The notes below the pieces were generated by a model. That model was given only the letters and a program-made list of their open reading frames with translations, was not told where the DNA came from and searched no databases. Both the position numbers and the translations under genes were made by a program. Positions 11,590 through 21,620 of a DNA stretch of 64,000 nucleotides are shown one piece after another (the stretch's first letter is position 1; the number at the start of each line of letters is the position of its first letter). The stretch is from Ipomoea triloba (taxonomy: Eukaryota; Streptophyta; Magnoliopsida; Solanales; Convolvulaceae): assembly GCF_003576645.1 (NCBI RefSeq), contig NC_044917.1, positions 5,994,945 through 6,058,944 on the forward strand. Direction: 5' to 3'.

Positions 11590-12352
11590 TAGTTTTTAAG
11601 AGTATCCATATCAGTTGGAGTTTTTTCTCCAGTTTTTTGTGGGTCCCAGCATACACCTCATCATCCACTATCTCACTCAATCACAAAAACCCTTTCCCAC
11701 ATCAGTTTAGAGTTTTTTCTCAAAATTTTATGGACCCACCATTTTACTCCACTATATTTTAATTGATTATTTATTTAATATTATAAAAATTATAATTACA
11801 ATTAATATTTTTTTATTATATTTAAATTAAACATGTCAAAATTAAAATAAATTTAATAATTATAAATTTTCAAATTCTAATAGTATGAACCAAAATACAT
11901 TTATATTGCATAAATTTTTGATCAAAAAAATTAAACAAGAAAAATAAAAAAAATTATATAAACTAAAAAAAAAAGTAACAAAAAAAGTTTTTTAAAAATA
12001 ATAATAATTTTACAAAATAAAATGCTTGGCCATTGCTGTAAACGGCCAAAAAAAAATTTAAAAAGAAATAAAATCAAAAGAATCCATCTTGTGGCCTGTG
12101 GGAAGCGCGCCTGCCATCCAAGTCTGACAAAATCAATTTATTTGCAGGAGTAAATTTTGCTAATAAACTTCCTTCCACATCAGTTCAAATTTACAGCCTC
12201 AGTTGTTTGTCAGCTAATAACCACATAAGAGCATCCATATCAGTGGAGTTATTTTGTGGTTTTTTAGGAGTTTTTGTAAGTGTGATTAGGAGAGAGAATA
12301 AGAGAAGAAAAATAAAAAAGAAAAAAAGAAAAAGGAAACAATTAAATGCTGC
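11590..12352. mobile_element. AT-rich MITE-like segment(s)
   Basis: GAGTATCCATATCAGTTGG at 11600 and GAGCATCCATATCAGTGG near 12231 are typical MITE termini. Between them lies very AT-rich, non-coding sequence with one GC-rich patch near 12105. The segment is repeated in the second copy. The GTTTTTGTAAGTGTGATTAG motif recurs at 14022 and 42176, so this is a dispersed family. Exact element boundaries cannot be fixed because copies appear nested. Confidence 0.45.
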
Positions 12353-12353
12353 N
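12353..12353. other. Single-N scaffold join
   Basis: One undetermined base lies exactly between the two copies of the 1,752-bp block. Some scaffolders write a single N where contigs overlap but were not merged. Confidence 0.9.
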
Positions 12354-14105
12354 ATCTTAAATATTTTGTATACAGGAGATGATCTCATAGCTGACGTAGC
12401 ATGCTGGATTAGTTAAAGCCTAAGAAGGCGTAGCCGCCCCTACGGTCCCGGGATTGAATCTTGTAGCTCCTAGCTGGAAAACTAATCCAGCAATGCTACG
12501 TTATACAAAATATATTCTTATTTATGTATACAAGAAATACCCCCTCCCTCCTTTGTAAAGATCATCCCAGATTCAGTGTTCTTCCTCCACTTCCAATTCC
12601 AGTGTTCTTCATTTCATTTCTTCGTTATTTATACAAATTCACTGAATAGGATAATGATTCATGCATGCCTATGGAGCCTACAACGTCACGTCTATTAGAA
12701 ATGAAGACCATTTTCTTTGTTATATTGGGTATGGGTGTAATGATTTTTATAGCCATCATTGCTCGCTGTAGTGGAGAATGCAACTGTTGTGGCGGGGGAG
12801 AAGAGGGAGGAGGAGACAATGGTGATAGTAGTGGCGGTGACGATGGTGATAGTAGTGGCGGTGACGATGGTCATGGAGGTTTTGATGGCGATGGTTGTGG
12901 CGGAGGCGGCGACGGTGGTGGCGGAGACGGTGGCGGTGGCGGCGGGGCGGCGGGGAGCTGAGTGCTTGTTAAATCAGATGATATGTATATCTCCTATATA
13001 AATTTCTTCCAAAATTGAAATACTATTTTATTATAAAAATCACATTTTGCCCCTGCAGACTGTACGTACTATCCAATTTCTGCGACATTATGGTGCTTCA
13101 AATCAATTCTTTCTTGCCAATCTTTGTAACATGATTTTCATAAATGCTAACTACAATGCAAGCTAAGACGATTGTATTTCACTGTATAGTTGTCTTCTTA
13201 ATTAAAGGTTTTTAATAAAATAGTTAGTGCAACACATGAATACACATATATCATGTATTCTTTTTTTTTTTTTTAACTAGGTTTTGATTCTCTCTATATA
13301 TTTATCTGTCTTCTCTTAACATAGGAGACTGACTTTTCGCTATAGTTTTTAAGAGTATCCATATCAGTTGGAGTTTTTTCTCCAGTTTTTTGTGGGTCCC
13401 AGCATACACCTCATCATCCACTATCTCACTCAATCACAAAAACCCTTTCCCACATCAGTTTAGAGTTTTTTCTCAAAATTTTATGGACCCACCATTTTAC
13501 TCCACTATATTTTAATTGATTATTTATTTAATATTATAAAAATTATAATTACAATTAATATTTTTTTATTATATTTAAATTAAACATGTCAAAATTAAAA
13601 TAAATTTAATAATTATAAATTTTCAAATTCTAATAGTATGAACCAAAATACATTTATATTGCATAAATTTTTGATCAAAAAAATTAAACAAGAAAAATAA
13701 AAAAAATTATATAAACTAAAAAAAAAAGTAACAAAAAAAGTTTTTTAAAAATAATAATAATTTTACAAAATAAAATGCTTGGCCATTGCTGTAAACGGCC
13801 AAAAAAAAATTTAAAAAGAAATAAAATCAAAAGAATCCATCTTGTGGCCTGTGGGAAGCGCGCCTGCCATCCAAGTCTGACAAAATCAATTTATTTGCAG
13901 GAGTAAATTTTGCTAATAAACTTCCTTCCACATCAGTTCAAATTTACAGCCTCAGTTGTTTGTCAGCTAATAACCACATAAGAGCATCCATATCAGTGGA
14001 GTTATTTTGTGGTTTTTTAGGAGTTTTTGTAAGTGTGATTAGGAGAGAGAATAAGAGAAGAAAAATAAAAAAGAAAAAAAGAAAAAGGAAACAATTAAAT
14101 GCTGC
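12354..14105. repeat. Duplicated block, copy 2 (1,752 bp)
   Basis: Second occurrence of the block described at 10601. It continues rightward into unique sequence (CTTTTGAAATC, then a 36-A run), whereas copy 1 stops at the N. That is the pattern expected if copy 1 is the end of one contig and copy 2 the start of the next. Confidence 0.9.
12701..12961 (+). CDS. Second copy of the acidic Gly-rich membrane protein (probable assembly duplicate)
   Basis: Same 86-aa protein as at 10948, with the same leader and downstream sequence. If the block is an unmerged overlap, this is the same gene counted twice and should be collapsed. If the duplication is real, it is too recent to have diverged. I see no difference between the two reading frames. 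Confidence 0.45.
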   Translation: MKTIFFVILGMGVMIFIAIIARCSGECNCCGGGEEGGGDNGDSSGGDDGDSSGGDDGHGGFDGDGCGGGGDGGGGDGGGGGGAAGS

Positions 14106-14115
14106 CTTTTGAAAT

Positions 14116-14155
<40 letters not shown>

Positions 14156-14430
14156 ACTGAGGCGGCCACTCTGACTCGCCCCATCGGGCGCGTGAGGAAC
14201 ACGCGCCCGCTGGGGCGCGGATTGTCGCGCAATCGCGCGTTGCGCGATTGTTTTTTTTTTTTTTTTTTTCTTTAACCTGCAAGATCCAAGTAACTTGCAG
14301 GAGAAATAACTCTCCAAATTAAACCCTCCATATCAGTTATGATTCTACCCATTTGGTTCTTTCTCTGGCATAAACCCCAAATAAACCACTGATAATGTTG
14401 CTCTAATATCCGCTGATACAGATGCTCTAA
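13980..14430. mobile_element. MITE with A36 / GC-rich hairpins / T19 core
   Basis: Outer ends GAGCATCCATATCAGTGGAG (13982) and TCCGCTGATACAGATGCTCT (about 14408-14427) are inverted repeats. The core has an A run (14117-14152), a GC-rich island, and a T run (14251-14269). The island holds two perfect short hairpins: CGGGCGCGTG/CACGCGCCCG at 14185-14209 and CAATCGCGC/GCGCGATTG at 14230-14250. The A and T runs could pair as well. It is non-coding. Confidence 0.55.
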
Positions 14431-15100
14431 AAGAAAAGTAGGGTATTGTTAAAAAAAATGACAAAATTGTAAATATTTGAACAAGAATCCGCAATTGTTT
14501 CTAAGTAAAACAATTGCGATTATTATTATTATTATTTGAAAAAAACGTGGGTACTTTCCGTGACCGTCCCACTTAGAATATATAGTCGCAAGAACTACAT
14601 AATTAAAATATTAATAATAATATATATATCCTTTAGTATGTATACATAAATAATGTATTGTTATACATAGAATCATTAAAATTTGAAATAGTTTAGTTAA
14701 TACATAAAAATCATTCAAATTTGAAGTAGTTTAGTTTGTTGAAAATGAGTGTTTGTTAAAAAAAAAAAAACAACAAAAAAAACAAAAAATAAAATAGGGA
14801 TCAAACCTAACTTGTCAAGTTTCCAGTTATATTTGAAGATATTTTTATTTTTCGTCACTACTGAAATATATAACTCCCGACCTTATTAATAATTTTTTTA
14901 ATATACTATGCGATCCTTAGAAAGATATATGCCGTAACAAATTAAATTGGGATCTGCAAAGTTTGTAAATTTTAGTATGAACAATGAACTAGATAGAGTA
15001 TATTTGCAGACCAGGCCAATTAACGTAAGGGTCAAACCAAGAAAATTAAAGGTGGAGCATGAAACTTCATGGAAAAATCCTTATAGTTTTTTCAATAGAG
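14431..15100. other. AT-rich spacer, no gene
   Basis: Contains AAC/A-rich runs and ATT repeats (14521-14536). I see no ORF, RNA gene or element with recognisable ends. Confidence 0.6.
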
Positions 15101-15293
15101 ATATCAGTTGACTTTTACAAATACATTACGTACAAGCTAAGGCAAGTAATAAGAGATTAAGTTTGTAGTAAATTGCTAATAAATTTCTCAGCTTGTATTA
15201 CTAGTCAACCTACGACTGAGTCAAGTATATAAATGACACAGAGTTTATAAATTGGGTCACTGAGGATAATAAGCTAATATATATTAACTAGAA
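15101..15293 (+). promoter_or_regulatory. Promoter and leader of Gly-rich gene at 15294
   Basis: Contains CAGTTGACTTTTACAAATAC (15106-15125), shared exactly with the promoter at 17282. Downstream are GAGTCAAGTATATAAATGAC and a TATA box TTTATAAATTGGGTCACTGA at 15244. TTGACT and AGTCAA are W-box cores (WRKY sites) in opposite orientations. The ACTAGAAATG start context is also shared across the family. Confidence 0.6.
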
Positions 15294-15554
15294 ATGGCAA
15301 GATACTATACTATGGTGGACGGTGCAGCCTCTCTGCAGGGGTCGGGTTTCTTGATTATGGTAGGTATGGTTGTAATGTCTGTGATGATGATTTCTATGGT
15401 TATCTTTGCTTGTGGTGACTCTACAAATGGGGATGGACGGCGCCATTCTCATTATACTGGCGGCGGTTTTGTTGGAGGAACCGCTTGTGGCGGTGGCGGT
15501 GGCGGTGGCGGTGGCGGTGGCGGATGTGGTGGAGGAGGCGGTGGTGGTTGTTAA
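15294..15554 (+). CDS. Small single-helix membrane protein with Gly/Cys-rich tail
   Basis: 86 aa. A polar N-terminus MARYYTMVDGAASLQGSG is followed by one strongly hydrophobic Met-rich helix (about residues 19-41), then ACGDSTNGD, a basic patch with RRH, and a tail of Gly broken by single Cys, ending in GGGC. There is no signal-peptidase site, so a membrane-anchored topology with the Gly tail on one face is likely. The protein differs from the 17491 relative almost only in the tail. I do not recognise the family by name. It is the reverse order of CYSTM proteins, which carry the Cys-rich helix at the C-terminus. Function is unknown. Confidence 0.75.
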   Translation: MARYYTMVDGAASLQGSGFLIMVGMVVMSVMMISMVIFACGDSTNGDGRRHSHYTGGGFVGGTACGGGGGGGGGGGGCGGGGGGGC

Positions 15555-16910
15555 ATTGGAGATCGAGCATATACTTGGTTGTTACTATATTGAAATGTTA
15601 TATATATTTTCTATTGTATCTAAATAAAGGCCACATGCCTTGTTCAAATAACAAAACTTTGATGTATGTTAAAATTCTTTGATGTAGACATTATGTATTG
15701 GAATAATAATACAATAAATAAATATGATATGCTATTTAGATTTTAATTAGTAAAGATTAGTTATTAGTTATTTCTTAAAATATAAATATCAAATTTATAA
15801 AAATAGTTTTCATTATTATTATTATACAATATTAATATAAATATCTAAAATTTAAATTTAAAAAAAAAAAAAAAAAACCTTATAAGAGTGAACCAATGTT
15901 ACTACACATAATTTATGCCTATATTTCTGTACGTATTGAGTTGTACATTGTGCTACAAATATCTTACTATTATTTTTATCAAAACAAATTATCTTACACG
16001 GTTAAACTTTCGCTAATATATATTAAATGTTACTATAATTATATTTAATCATTTATCATATCTAAAATTCTTAATTTAATAATTATTAGTCATACTTTAA
16101 TTATTATTAACCAAATTATCAGTTATACCTTTACTATAATATGAATTCTACAACAATGATTTTCTTATAAAATATTTTGATGTCGCATCCATGTTATTAT
16201 GTGTACTGTTGTATTAATTTCACATCTTCGATTTGATACATAGAATGTGGAGCAATTGTTGTTGGACGACGTTTCTTTTCCTCCAAATTAAAATATAGTT
16301 GGATGTATGTATAGTTTTTTTTGTTTTATTTTAATTTAATTTAAATATGGATGTATGCATAGTTTTTTTTTTTTTAATTTAATTTAAATATGGTTGAATT
16401 TTGTTCATCATATATAAGGAAGACTCATGTGAGAATAAGTTTTCATGTAAAAAAATAATGGCTGATATGATCTGATCCATCCATTTAGGTAGATCAATGA
16501 CTAATAAAAATTGCTGAAAAAAATAAAGAGAAAAATAGACAATAAATTTTATAAATATTGAAATATTGTAATAATTATAAAATTGACCCTATATTTTTTA
16601 AGTGAAAATTAAAATAAGTAATAAAATATAATTTACTCTCAAATAGGGCCATAGGGGTAACCTTTTAAAGTCCAACTTGCTTATGGGAATTAATTTTATT
16701 AATCCCATTAAAAAAATCAATTAAACATTTGATAGCGGAGGATGACAAAAATGAGTACAAAATCAATAATTAGAGGACCTAGTTAGATCATTTTTAAAGT
16801 CAATGGAAAAATTGATTAAATGTATATAATCTAGACCAAATGATGCTTTGCCATTAGAATAAGGCATTGTCCCATTCTTGTGATTATGTATGGTATTTAT
16901 ATTGCAACTT

Positions 16911-16942
<32 letters not shown>

Positions 16943-16950
16943 CAACCATT
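15555..16950. other. AT-rich spacer
   Basis: The probable 3' UTR of the preceding gene comes first (AATAAA-like AAATAAAGG at about 15621), then very AT-rich sequence with repeated TTAATTTAATTTAAATATGG (16330-16390) and an (AAT)n microsatellite at 16912-16941. No coding signal. Confidence 0.55.
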
Positions 16951-16953
16951 TTA

Positions 16954-17045
16954 TGGGTAACTCAGCCCAGCTGGTAAGAATGATCCACCTACACCTGAGA
17001 GGTTGTAGGTTCAAACCTAAAACTCCTGGATTTGAGGATTTTGAG
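16954..17045 (+). mobile_element. tRNA-like SINE head fragment
   Basis: ACTCAGCCCAGCTGGTAAG resembles the A-box of a tRNA-derived SINE, and GTAGGTTCAAACC resembles a B-box at the right spacing. There is no A tail or target duplication, so it is an old fragment. Confidence 0.4.
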
Positions 17046-17274
17046 CCCATAACCTATGGATAGTAATAAACCATTCTAGCTCGAATTAATTTGGAATTTT
17101 GAGCCGATAACCTATGTATAGTAATAAACCATTCTCGAATTAATAAAATCAAATTGTAAAGTTGTAAATTTTAGTATGAACAAGAAATTAGGTAGAATAT
17201 ATTTGCGGCTCAAATCAAGAAAAGGTGGGGCGGCATGCAACTGTATGGAAAAATCCTATTAGTTTCTTCAATAG

Positions 17275-17490
17275 AAATATCAGTTGACTTTTACAAATAC
17301 TTTACTCCAAGACGACGTACAGTGTAAGTAATAAGAAATTTAATAAAATTCTTTAGTTGTATGAGTCGACAACCGCCAACGACCGAGTCAAGTATATGGC
17401 ACAGAGACTCTATATAAATTGGATCATTGAGAATAAAATAATGATCATATCCATAATCCATGCATGCCTGCAGAGCTACGTTAATTAGAA
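17275..17490 (+). promoter_or_regulatory. Promoter and leader of Gly-rich gene at 17491
   Basis: Shares CAGTTGACTTTTACAAATAC (17282-17301), GAGTCAAGTATATGG, ACAGAGACTC and a TATA box CTATATAAATTGGATCATTG (17410) with its neighbours. CCATGCATGCCTGCAGAG in the leader matches the leader of the acidic family member at 10909. The start lies in TTAATTAGAAATGG. Confidence 0.65.
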
Positions 17491-17757
17491 ATGGCAAGAT
17501 ACTATACTATGGTGGACGGTGCAGCCTCTTTGGAGGGGTCAGGTTTCTTTATTATGCTTGGTATGGTTGTAATGTCTGTGATGATGATTTCTATGGTTAT
17601 CTTTGCATGCGGTGACTCTACAAATGGGGATAGTCGGCGTCGTACTGGTTATGGTGGCGCCGGCGGTTTCGTTGGAGGGGGTGGTGGTTCTGTTGGAGGA
17701 GGAAGCGGTTGTGGCGGTGGCGGTGGCGGAGGTGGATGTGGTGGCGGTGGTTGTTAA
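17491..17757 (+). CDS. Small single-helix membrane protein with Gly/Cys-rich tail
   Basis: 88 aa. N-terminus MARYYTMVDGAASLEGSG, then helix FFIMLGMVVMSVMMISMVIF (about 19-38), then ACGDSTNGDSRRR, a Gly/Val stretch, and a tail of Gly with four Cys ending GGGGC. It is close to identical with the 15294 protein through the first 48 residues and diverges in tail length and composition. This fits slippage within the GGC/GGT codon repeats. Promoter and leader are conserved with the paralogues, so the copies are probably co-regulated. Function is unknown. Confidence 0.75.
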   Translation: MARYYTMVDGAASLEGSGFFIMLGMVVMSVMMISMVIFACGDSTNGDSRRRTGYGGAGGFVGGGGGSVGGGSGCGGGGGGGGCGGGGC

Positions 17758-17985
17758 ATTAGAGAGCAAGGACTTAGTTTTTACAAAATTATTGTTGAAA
17801 TGCTGGCCATTTTACATAGTATATATCTAGCTAGAATTAAGGACTTAATTATTTAAATGCGGAGTAGTAAAATTTTTGATCATGGTAGAATATATTGTAT
17901 ACTCTTTTTTTTTTTTTTTTTTTTGAAAAATGTCTACATATATGTAAGTTGGGTATTGAATTTTAATTAATTACATTTGATGTTG

Positions 17986-18100
17986 CCAAAGGCCTTGTGA
18001 TAAAGTGGCATCTGGTGTACACTCTTATGTGGAAGGGAGTGGGTTCGAGTCTCAATGGAGATACTACATTGTAACCGAGTCAGTAGAATTCAAAAAAAAA
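17986..18100 (+). mobile_element. SINE with 16-bp target duplication
   Basis: 115-bp tRNA-derived element. The A-box region is around GATAAAGTGGCATCTGG, the B-box is GTGGGTTCGAGTC, and the tail ends in nine A. It is flanked by ATTACATTTGATGTTG at 17970-17985 and 18101-18116, a perfect duplication. Related copies lie at 4551 and 42010. Confidence 0.85.
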
Positions 18101-18116
18101 ATTACATTTGATGTTG

Positions 18117-18760
18117 AAATGCAAAACTTAAGGAATTCTTGTTGCAAATAAATCATAATTTAATTTTAATCATCATATGACGATGTACAATTTATTTTAT
18201 TAATAACTCTTCTAGCAGCCTTGGCAACCAAGGGACAATAGTTATACCATCGACTTGGATTCACCTTGCAATGTGGACCCATCACAATTTACATATTAAA
18301 TGTTCATAATTTAAATTATGAATATTTAGTTATGAACATTCCGTATATAAATTGTGAACATTTAATATTTAAACAGTTATATCTCTAACCCAATCAGCTA
18401 ACAGGTATAACTAACAACCATGAGCTTAAACTAATTACGTAACATTTAAGAGCTCAAACAAATTAAAGATTTGTCAGCCATGCAACTTCATGGAAAGTTC
18501 ATAGTTTTTTTCCACAAAATATCAGTTTACTAGTATTTGTTCGAAAACGTAGATTGCAAGGCATCCCAACTAGGCAAGCAATGCAAGAATTTAAATAGTA
18601 TACTAATTAAAAATAACTACGACAGCCAAATAATAAAGAAAAGGACAGCCATATATGCATACAATTTCCACAAAAATATCAATTTAATTTCACTGATATT
18701 TGTGGTGGAAGGCAAGTAAGAATTTTAAAATATCTATCAATATTCAACAGTCAACCTAGC
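18117..18760. other. Spacer with degraded promoter similarity
   Basis: No gene is supported. CATGCAACTTCATGGAAAG at 18478 repeats the distal promoter wording of the family (compare 15058 and 17234). The 3' part of that module has diverged. Confidence 0.4.
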
Positions 18761-18763
18761 TAC

Positions 18764-18924
18764 ACACACACACACACACATATATATATATGACCAAGTC
18801 AAGTTTACGAGACAGAGACTCTCTATAAATTCACTAAGGAAAGAATAATGATTCGTGCCAGTCTGTGGCAGAGCTTACGACCTCTCATTATTCTCTGCTT
18901 GCTTTGCTTTGTAGTTAATTAGAA
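18764..18924 (+). promoter_or_regulatory. Promoter of Gly-rich gene at 18925, with (CA)n(TA)n tract
   Basis: A (CA)n(TA)n microsatellite (18763-18790) is followed by AAGTCAAGTTTACGAGAC, AGAGACTCT and the TATA box CTATAAATTCACTAAGG at 18832. This aligns with the paralogous core promoters. The leader is longer here, but the start context TTAATTAGAAATGG is kept. Confidence 0.6.
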
Positions 18925-19131
18925 ATGGGAAGATACTATGCTATGCCGGAGGGTGCTTCAGCCTCCTTGGAGGGGTCGTCGGGTTTCTTTATTATGTTGG
19001 GTATGGTTATAGTGTCTATGATGATGATTTCTATGGTCATTTTTGCTTGCGGTGACTCTACAAATGGGGAAAAGCGCCCCGGAGGCGGTGGTTGTGGCGG
19101 CGGCGGTTGTGGAGGTGGTTGTGGTGGTTAA
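18925..19131 (+). CDS. Small single-helix membrane protein, shortest Gly/Cys tail
   Basis: 68 aa. N-terminus MGRYYAMPEGASASLEGSSG, helix FFIMLGMVIVSMMMISMVIF (about 21-40), then ACGDSTNGEKRP and a short tail of three Cys among Gly, ending CGGGCGG. The tail is about 20 residues shorter than in its neighbours, and the last Cys-stop arrangement is lost. The N-terminus and helix remain the conserved part, so selection appears to act there. A conserved promoter suggests it is expressed. Function is unknown. Confidence 0.75.
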   Translation: MGRYYAMPEGASASLEGSSGFFIMLGMVIVSMMMISMVIFACGDSTNGEKRPGGGGCGGGGCGGGCGG

Positions 19132-19850
19132 ATAATATTTTGTTTTTTCTCTCTTTGTAATTTTCAGGTATATATAATTGAAACCCTGTAGTATATATAC
19201 TTGCTACACAGCAATACGAATGCTTCGTGTGTATTTTCAATCTTCTCCTGGCCTGAAACATATAAGTAATGTGTGTTTTATTGCTACACAGCAATACGAA
19301 TGTGTATTTACCATTGAATATAAAAAAATGCCAAACAATGATTGTCTTTGTCACCATCATTGTCTAGTAAATTTGGCCATCATCTTTGTCAAATAATGAC
19401 ATCACAGCTTCTTCTTTTTTTCTTTTAAGATAATTTTTTTATTTTAATTTTGCAAAGTCAACAAATATAGTCAAATAAACTCTTGAATTATACACAATAA
19501 TGTAAGTGTGCAACTAAGTTCTTATATATTGTATTAATTTAAGGTGAATAGTGAATATTTTGAGCTTGCACATGATACAAAGTCAACATTATTGTCTCCA
19601 CCTCTTTTTACTTTGAGTATGTGCAAGAGGCACAATATTAATCAATATTGTATCATTTCTTTATTGTTGTTGTTGTTTGACCGTTAGTGATGGACTGATG
19701 GATAAGGTGATCGTGGTTAATTCAACGTCAACAACACAAATTCTTACCTGGTATGTTCTAAGAATTGTTATTTCCTCTGTCATACTAATTGAAATGAAAG
19801 GTTAAAATATTTTCAAATTAAATTGCAATAAAATAAATCATAAAAATGTT
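19132..19850. other. 3' flank and spacer
   Basis: A short direct repeat TTGCTACACAGCAATACGAA occurs twice (about 19200 and 19280). Otherwise AT-rich with no gene. Confidence 0.4.
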
Positions 19851-20235
19851 TCATTTGCACATATTTTATTTGTTTGATGCTTTAAGTGCACACATTTTAA
19901 GTTCAATGACTAAATTGCACAAAAATAATAAGTTTAGTTACTTATTTGACACATGTACTTTTTTTTTTTTTCTTTTTCAAATAAAAGCTCCATTACATTA
20001 TTGAATATAAGCCAAAAGTTTACTTAACTCGTATTAAAAACAAAAAGTACATATTTTGCTTGTTTGATGTTTTAATTGCACACATTTTAAATTCAATGAC
20101 TAAATTGCACAAAAATAATAAGTTTAGTTACTTATTTGACACTTGTACCTTAATTTTTATTTTATTTTTTTTTAAAATAAAAGCTCCATTGCATTATTGA
20201 ATACAAGTCAAAAGTTTATTTAACTCATATTAAGA
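19850..20235. repeat. Two tandem copies of a 190-bp repeat
   Basis: TGCACACATTTTAA and the following AATGACTAAATTGCACAAA occur at about 19888 and again exactly 190 bp later, as do AAAAGCTCCATT and its flanks. The two units differ by scattered substitutions, so this is an old local duplication. Confidence 0.7.
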
Positions 20236-20640
20236 AAAAAGAATTTTAACTTTTTTGAACACTATTGATTACAATGCAGTATCTGTTCATAACTACTTTC
20301 GAACTTACAACTTCTCATATAAGAGTGCAACTTGGTAACACTAGATCACAAGTTCTTGGAAAAAAGAATTTAACTTAAACTTATCCATATCAACTTTTTA
20401 AAAAATTATTAGCAGCTATATTTAACTCTCTTTAGTCTTTAGAATTTGGATGTCTATTTAAATTTTAAAAATTATTCCTATTTAAAAGATAAATTACATT
20501 TAAAAAAAAAAGCTAATTCATTAATCATAATCTGAAACGTTTACAATAAAGATAGATGGAATGGTCAAACATTCCACAACTTCCATAGCAACGCTTTAGA
20601 AAACTTGATTCGCAGAATGTTTTACAAATTTGAAGCTGAA

Positions 20641-20880
20641 TTATTTGAATGAACTTAAAGCTTCTTTAATGATTTGGTCAAACGTACCCATGATTGACAC
20701 TGGTTGAATAATCGTCATGCACACCACATGAGTATCTATTTCCATTATTCTATTCATTGACAATATCTCAATCGGACTGAACTGCATATCATAGTTCATA
20801 GGAGTCTCTTTTTCATTGTCATGTTTGTCACCCAGGTTGAGATTCATATACGCCATGACTAGTTTTATTGTTTCACGCAT
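20641..20880 (-). CDS. Hypothetical 79-aa protein
   Basis: One uninterrupted frame starting MRETIKLVMAYMNLNLGD and ending DQIIKEALSSFK. The upstream minus strand (20880-21235) looks like a genuine leader. It has a TATA-like TATAAATATATAAAG near 21225, a C/T-rich stretch, and no splice signals needed. I do not recognise the protein and see no motif, so it could equally be a chance frame or a retro-copied fragment. Confidence 0.3.
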   Translation of the reverse strand: MRETIKLVMAYMNLNLGDKHDNEKETPMNYDMQFSPIEILSMNRIMEIDTHVVCMTIIQPVSIMGTFDQIIKEALSSFK

Positions 20881-21459
20881 TATGAAAAAAGAACTCGCCA
20901 AGTAAACGAGAGGAAGAAACTCGTCAAAACAACGAGAGGAAAAACACAAATTGCAAACAAAATTAAACTAATAAAACAAAGCAAAGGGAAACAACAGTGC
21001 AAAAATAAGAGAGCAACGACCGGTAGCGGTGGAGATGGAGGAGAGAATAGGCAAATAAGACAATGAAAACAGACGCTATCTGAGGTGGAGATGACAGCAG
21101 GGGAAGATGATCGGACGCCGCCTCCGATTCACTTGCTTCATAGAGGCCGCGACCTTGAAGAAAACCAAAGAACCGAGAGAACTTCAATAGGATTTTTTTT
21201 TTTGAGGAGGCGGCTTAGTCTTTATATATTTATAATAAATTTATAATATATTTATAAAGTATTATTTTAATTATGATAAATTACATTTTTTAAAAACTAA
21301 TTTAACCCTTATTCCCAGAAAATGAATACTCACTAGAAAATTATAACGGGAATAGTGTATAATTTTCTACGTTTCAAGGGATCTCGAATAAATATATCCC
21401 AAGAATTTGACCTCTTGAGTCTTGACCAACCCTGCTCGAGTGATGGCTACTCGCTACTC

Positions 21460-21620
21460 TCTTTAGACTTTAACAAAAACCACCGCAAAACCCTTCACGG
21501 TCACAGCCAGCAGCCACCTTGTTCTCCACCGTCGTCCTCTCCGGAAAACGCCATCATTTCCTACTGATCTTTGCCGCCGGAATCACTTACGGAGACTTGG
21601 CCCAGTTTCCACTAGCTCAG
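21460..21620 (+). other. Probable non-coding first exon of the EF-Ts gene
   Basis: A C-rich leader (CCACCTTGTTCTCCACCGTC and onward) ends in a good donor, CTCAG/GTATTC, at 21620/21621. The next acceptor is at 21982, 30 bases before the EF-Ts start codon. No long frame is present. Confidence 0.5.

Larger units (their letters stand above)
10601..12352. repeat. Duplicated block, copy 1 (1,752 bp)
   Basis: This block and 12354-14105 are the same sequence at a constant offset of 1,753 bp. The ends and the homopolymers I checked agree, including a T14 run. The two copies are separated by a single N (12353). Each contains one Gly-rich gene and AT-rich transposon sequence. Identity down to homopolymer length plus the lone N makes an unmerged contig overlap more likely than a real tandem duplication. 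Confidence 0.9.

Noticed and set aside
15406..15682. Val/Ala-rich and Trp/Arg-rich frames overlapping the Gly-rich genes
   Set aside because: They are other frames of GGC/GGT codon repeats; only the Gly frame has the conserved N-terminus and start context.
20963..21187. 74-aa minus-strand frame
   Set aside because: Lies in what looks like the leader of the 20880 ORF; biased Leu/Ser composition and no domain.
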